Below are positions 62,453 through 64,000 of a stretch of 64,000 nucleotides of DNA, one piece after another. Position numbers and translations under genes: made by a program. Position 1 is the first letter of the stretch. Every line of letters starts with the position of its first letter. Source of the stretch: Saccharomycopsis phalli. Taxonomy: Eukaryota > Ascomycota > Saccharomycetes > Ascoideales > Saccharomycopsidaceae. Location of the stretch: NCBI GenBank assembly GCA_020342235.1, contig CP073213.1, forward strand, positions 846,501-910,500, read 5' to 3'. The notes beneath the pieces are model-generated. The model was not told the origin of the DNA and did not search any database. It was given only the letters and a program-made list of their open reading frames with translations.

Positions 62453-64000
62453 TTATAATTTACTATCCAAGTTCTCCACTTCATCAGTAGTCTTGAAATA
62501 TTCCAAGTCAGTAATTGGATTACCACAAACAGACAACGGAAACGAATTCTTAAATTCTGTGATACTAGTAATCAATTTCCCCTGTGGATACAAACTAGGA
62601 ATATCCTTGTCAACGTGCTCATTTTTGCCTTTCAAGTGGACAATCAAGGACAGACCATTCAAAATATATGTTTCATAAAAACCAACCAAGTCCTGTTTAG
62701 TAATTGAAGACAAATACTTCAACTTGAGCTTGGTGCAGTTGAAGTTGTAAAACTGTCCATAGATCTTGTTGGTGAAACTAGAAGACTCCTGGTTCAAGTT
62801 TTTGAACTTCATCTTATTCTTGTAACTGGTATGAACGGCTTCAATTTTCTTCTCAAACTCTGCTTCCGATAGGTTCAAAATCATATCCTTCAATCCATTG
62901 GTTAAAAAATGGTGGATTCGGTACTCTAAATAATGACTGGACTTAACGCTACTTTGTACCAATATCCGAAAACCAGCCATGGTTCTAGTGACTTGCAGGC
63001 TGCTAAACACAACATAGCCAAGTTGCTCCTTTGTTCTTAACTGATCAAACACTGGTTCTCTAACAACGATTTCAAGCAAGTCCAATAGAATAATTAACTT
63101 TTTGTAATTGTTGGTGTCGTACTGCAAATCATAGTAAATCTTGTATAACTCATCTATTTGGAAGTAATAGTTTATGCAAGAGTTAATGTTGTCCAATGAA
63201 TATTCATAGCGATGTGTACCTTTTATGATCAAGTTTCTGATATTTAAGCTTTGAATGTCGGCAATCGGCTTGTGTCTCAACTTGTTAAAAAAATTATCGT
63301 GGACAATAGCTTCAAAATCATCCACAATAGAGTCATCAAAATTCCCGTGAATTAAACTAGTAATATGAATTTGCTTGAATAGCAATTTAATAAACTGCTG
63401 AAAGGTGTCAAAGTTGATATAATCTTCATCATCCAAGTACGCCAATTTGGTATTTGGGTGCCACGCATTTTCTTGGATCAAAAGATATAAGTAAGACTTC
63501 ATCTGGTTATAAGGGGGTTCGTGCTGGAAATTTTTGAGTCTTCGGACCAAGTTATCTGTAATAAGCTTGAATTTTGTTTTATTGTTAAAATCAGGATCAT
63601 TTGGGAAATCAACAATTCCTGTCAAGTATTGCTTCAATAATATAAGTAATTTATCATCATAACCAAATAAGTTCAACTCCAAGCCTTTGGATGTAATGTA
63701 GAAGCCAGATTTTAAGTTCACTAAAGATCCATGGTACAAAACGTCATTTAACTTGAAGTTGATCAAGTCTCTGAAGATGCCTGTCAAGATGGCATTGATA
63801 GGTGTATAATGAGCAAACGGCAAATCAAAGAAAACAGTAATATTTCCCTTTGGAGTGAAGAATTTGTCGTCTTTCTTCAACCATATTTCCATCAAAGGAT
63901 TGTGCACCACCAACATTGGGCGGGATTTCGGAGGACATTTTTCGTTCTTGATGGAGAAGTCCTTGGGAATAAAAGAATTAGGTAATGGCAAATGTAGGTT
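62453..64000 (-). CDS. STE23: Insulinase-family (M16) metalloprotease, C-terminal half (partial)
   Basis: The gene runs off the right edge; about 515 residues of its C-terminal half are present, in a frame with no stop to base 64000. It opens NLHLPLPNSFIPKDFSI, the junction before the second half of insulin-degrading enzymes, and contains PVFDQLRTKEQLGYVVFSS near residue 315 of the fragment, a conserved M16 motif. The catalytic HxxEH half is outside the window. Ste23 and Axl1 are the yeast members, both acting in a-factor maturation. The fragment looks more like Ste23, but Axl1 cannot be excluded. The apparent start at 63991 is a TTG within the gene. Confidence 0.82.
   Translation of the reverse strand, partial: NLHLPLPNSFIPKDFSIKNEKCPPKSRPMLVVHNPLMEIWLKKDDKFFTPKGNITVFFDLPFAHYTPINAILTGIFRDLINFKLNDVLYHGSLVNLKSGFYITSKGLELNLFGYDDKLLILLKQYLTGIVDFPNDPDFNNKTKFKLITDNLVRRLKNFQHEPPYNQMKSYLYLLIQENAWHPNTKLAYLDDEDYINFDTFQQFIKLLFKQIHITSLIHGNFDDSIVDDFEAIVHDNFFNKLRHKPIADIQSLNIRNLIIKGTHRYEYSLDNINSCINYYFQIDELYKIYYDLQYDTNNYKKLIILLDLLEIVVREPVFDQLRTKEQLGYVVFSSLQVTRTMAGFRILVQSSVKSSHYLEYRIHHFLTNGLKDMILNLSEAEFEKKIEAVHTSYKNKMKFKNLNQESSSFTNKIYGQFYNFNCTKLKLKYLSSITKQDLVGFYETYILNGLSLIVHLKGKNEHVDKDIPSLYPQGKLITSITEFKNSFPLSVCGNPITDLEYFKTTDEVENLDSKL

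Overview
This window is nuclear DNA from a budding yeast, most likely of the CTG-Ser1 clade (Candida/Debaryomyces/Metschnikowia group). It carries 37 protein genes, about one per 1.7 kb, on both strands, nearly all intronless and nearly all with recognisable yeast orthologues (YND1, MTM1, BPT1, RPN1, THR1, PEX19, TOK1, ELP1, SMP3, IDP1, TSR1 and others). The clade is inferred from two things. CTG codons are almost absent even in Leu-rich genes of fairly high GC (none seen in IDP1 or the maltose-type permease). Several of the few CTG codons also fall where related proteins have Ser, Thr, Cys or Asn. One CTG in RPN1 fits Leu better, so this remains an inference. The ribosomal promoters carry Tbf1-like and Cbf1-like motifs, the arrangement known from C. 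albicans.

Layout. 1-14 kb: tail of a Lys-rich protein, YND1 apyrase, MIC26-like MICOS subunit, a Pil1-like BAR protein, MTM1, HST3, an ECM9-like prenyltransferase-alpha protein, SAM50, a GH17 cell-wall glucanase and OSH6. 14-25 kb: vacuolar BPT1, proteasome RPN1, a Yap-type bZIP factor, then a 1.9-kb repeat-filled gap. 25-36 kb: a GPI-type wall protein, THR1, PEX19, an intron-containing TOM7, a second repeat-filled gap, TOK1, PTP1, a vitamin/anion permease and eIF3f. 36-48 kb: an unassigned coiled-coil protein, an ECM19-like gene with two tiny introns, a maltose-type permease, SYO1, TAG1, a small orphan and FBP1. 48-64 kb: ELP1, a CFEM-like wall protein, ATP10, SMP3, an unusual GATA-finger protein, a small mitochondrial protein, IDP1, TSR1, RPS29 and the 3' half of an STE23-type protease.

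There are no operons, but some neighbours seem to share control regions. TSR1 and RPS29 (both ribosomal) diverge from one Tbf1/Cbf1-type promoter. SYO1, the chaperone of Rpl5/Rpl11, has the same motifs. The maltose permease and FBP1 both have Mig1-type glucose-repression sites, and RPN1 has an Rpn4-like site. Mitochondrial biogenesis is well represented (MIC26, MTM1, SAM50, TOM7, ECM19-like, ATP10, IDP1), as are the cell wall and GPI pathway (GH17, two GPI-type proteins, SMP3).

The most notable observations are two short genes split by introns of 39-44 nt (TOM7 and an ECM19-like gene), a probable 5'-leader intron in RPS29, terminal coding segments of RPN1 and the bZIP gene that have been tandemly copied into the gap between them, a five-copy family of degenerate dispersed repeats in two intergenic gaps, and many intergenic minisatellites. 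I saw no tRNA, rRNA or CRISPR array and no intact transposon.
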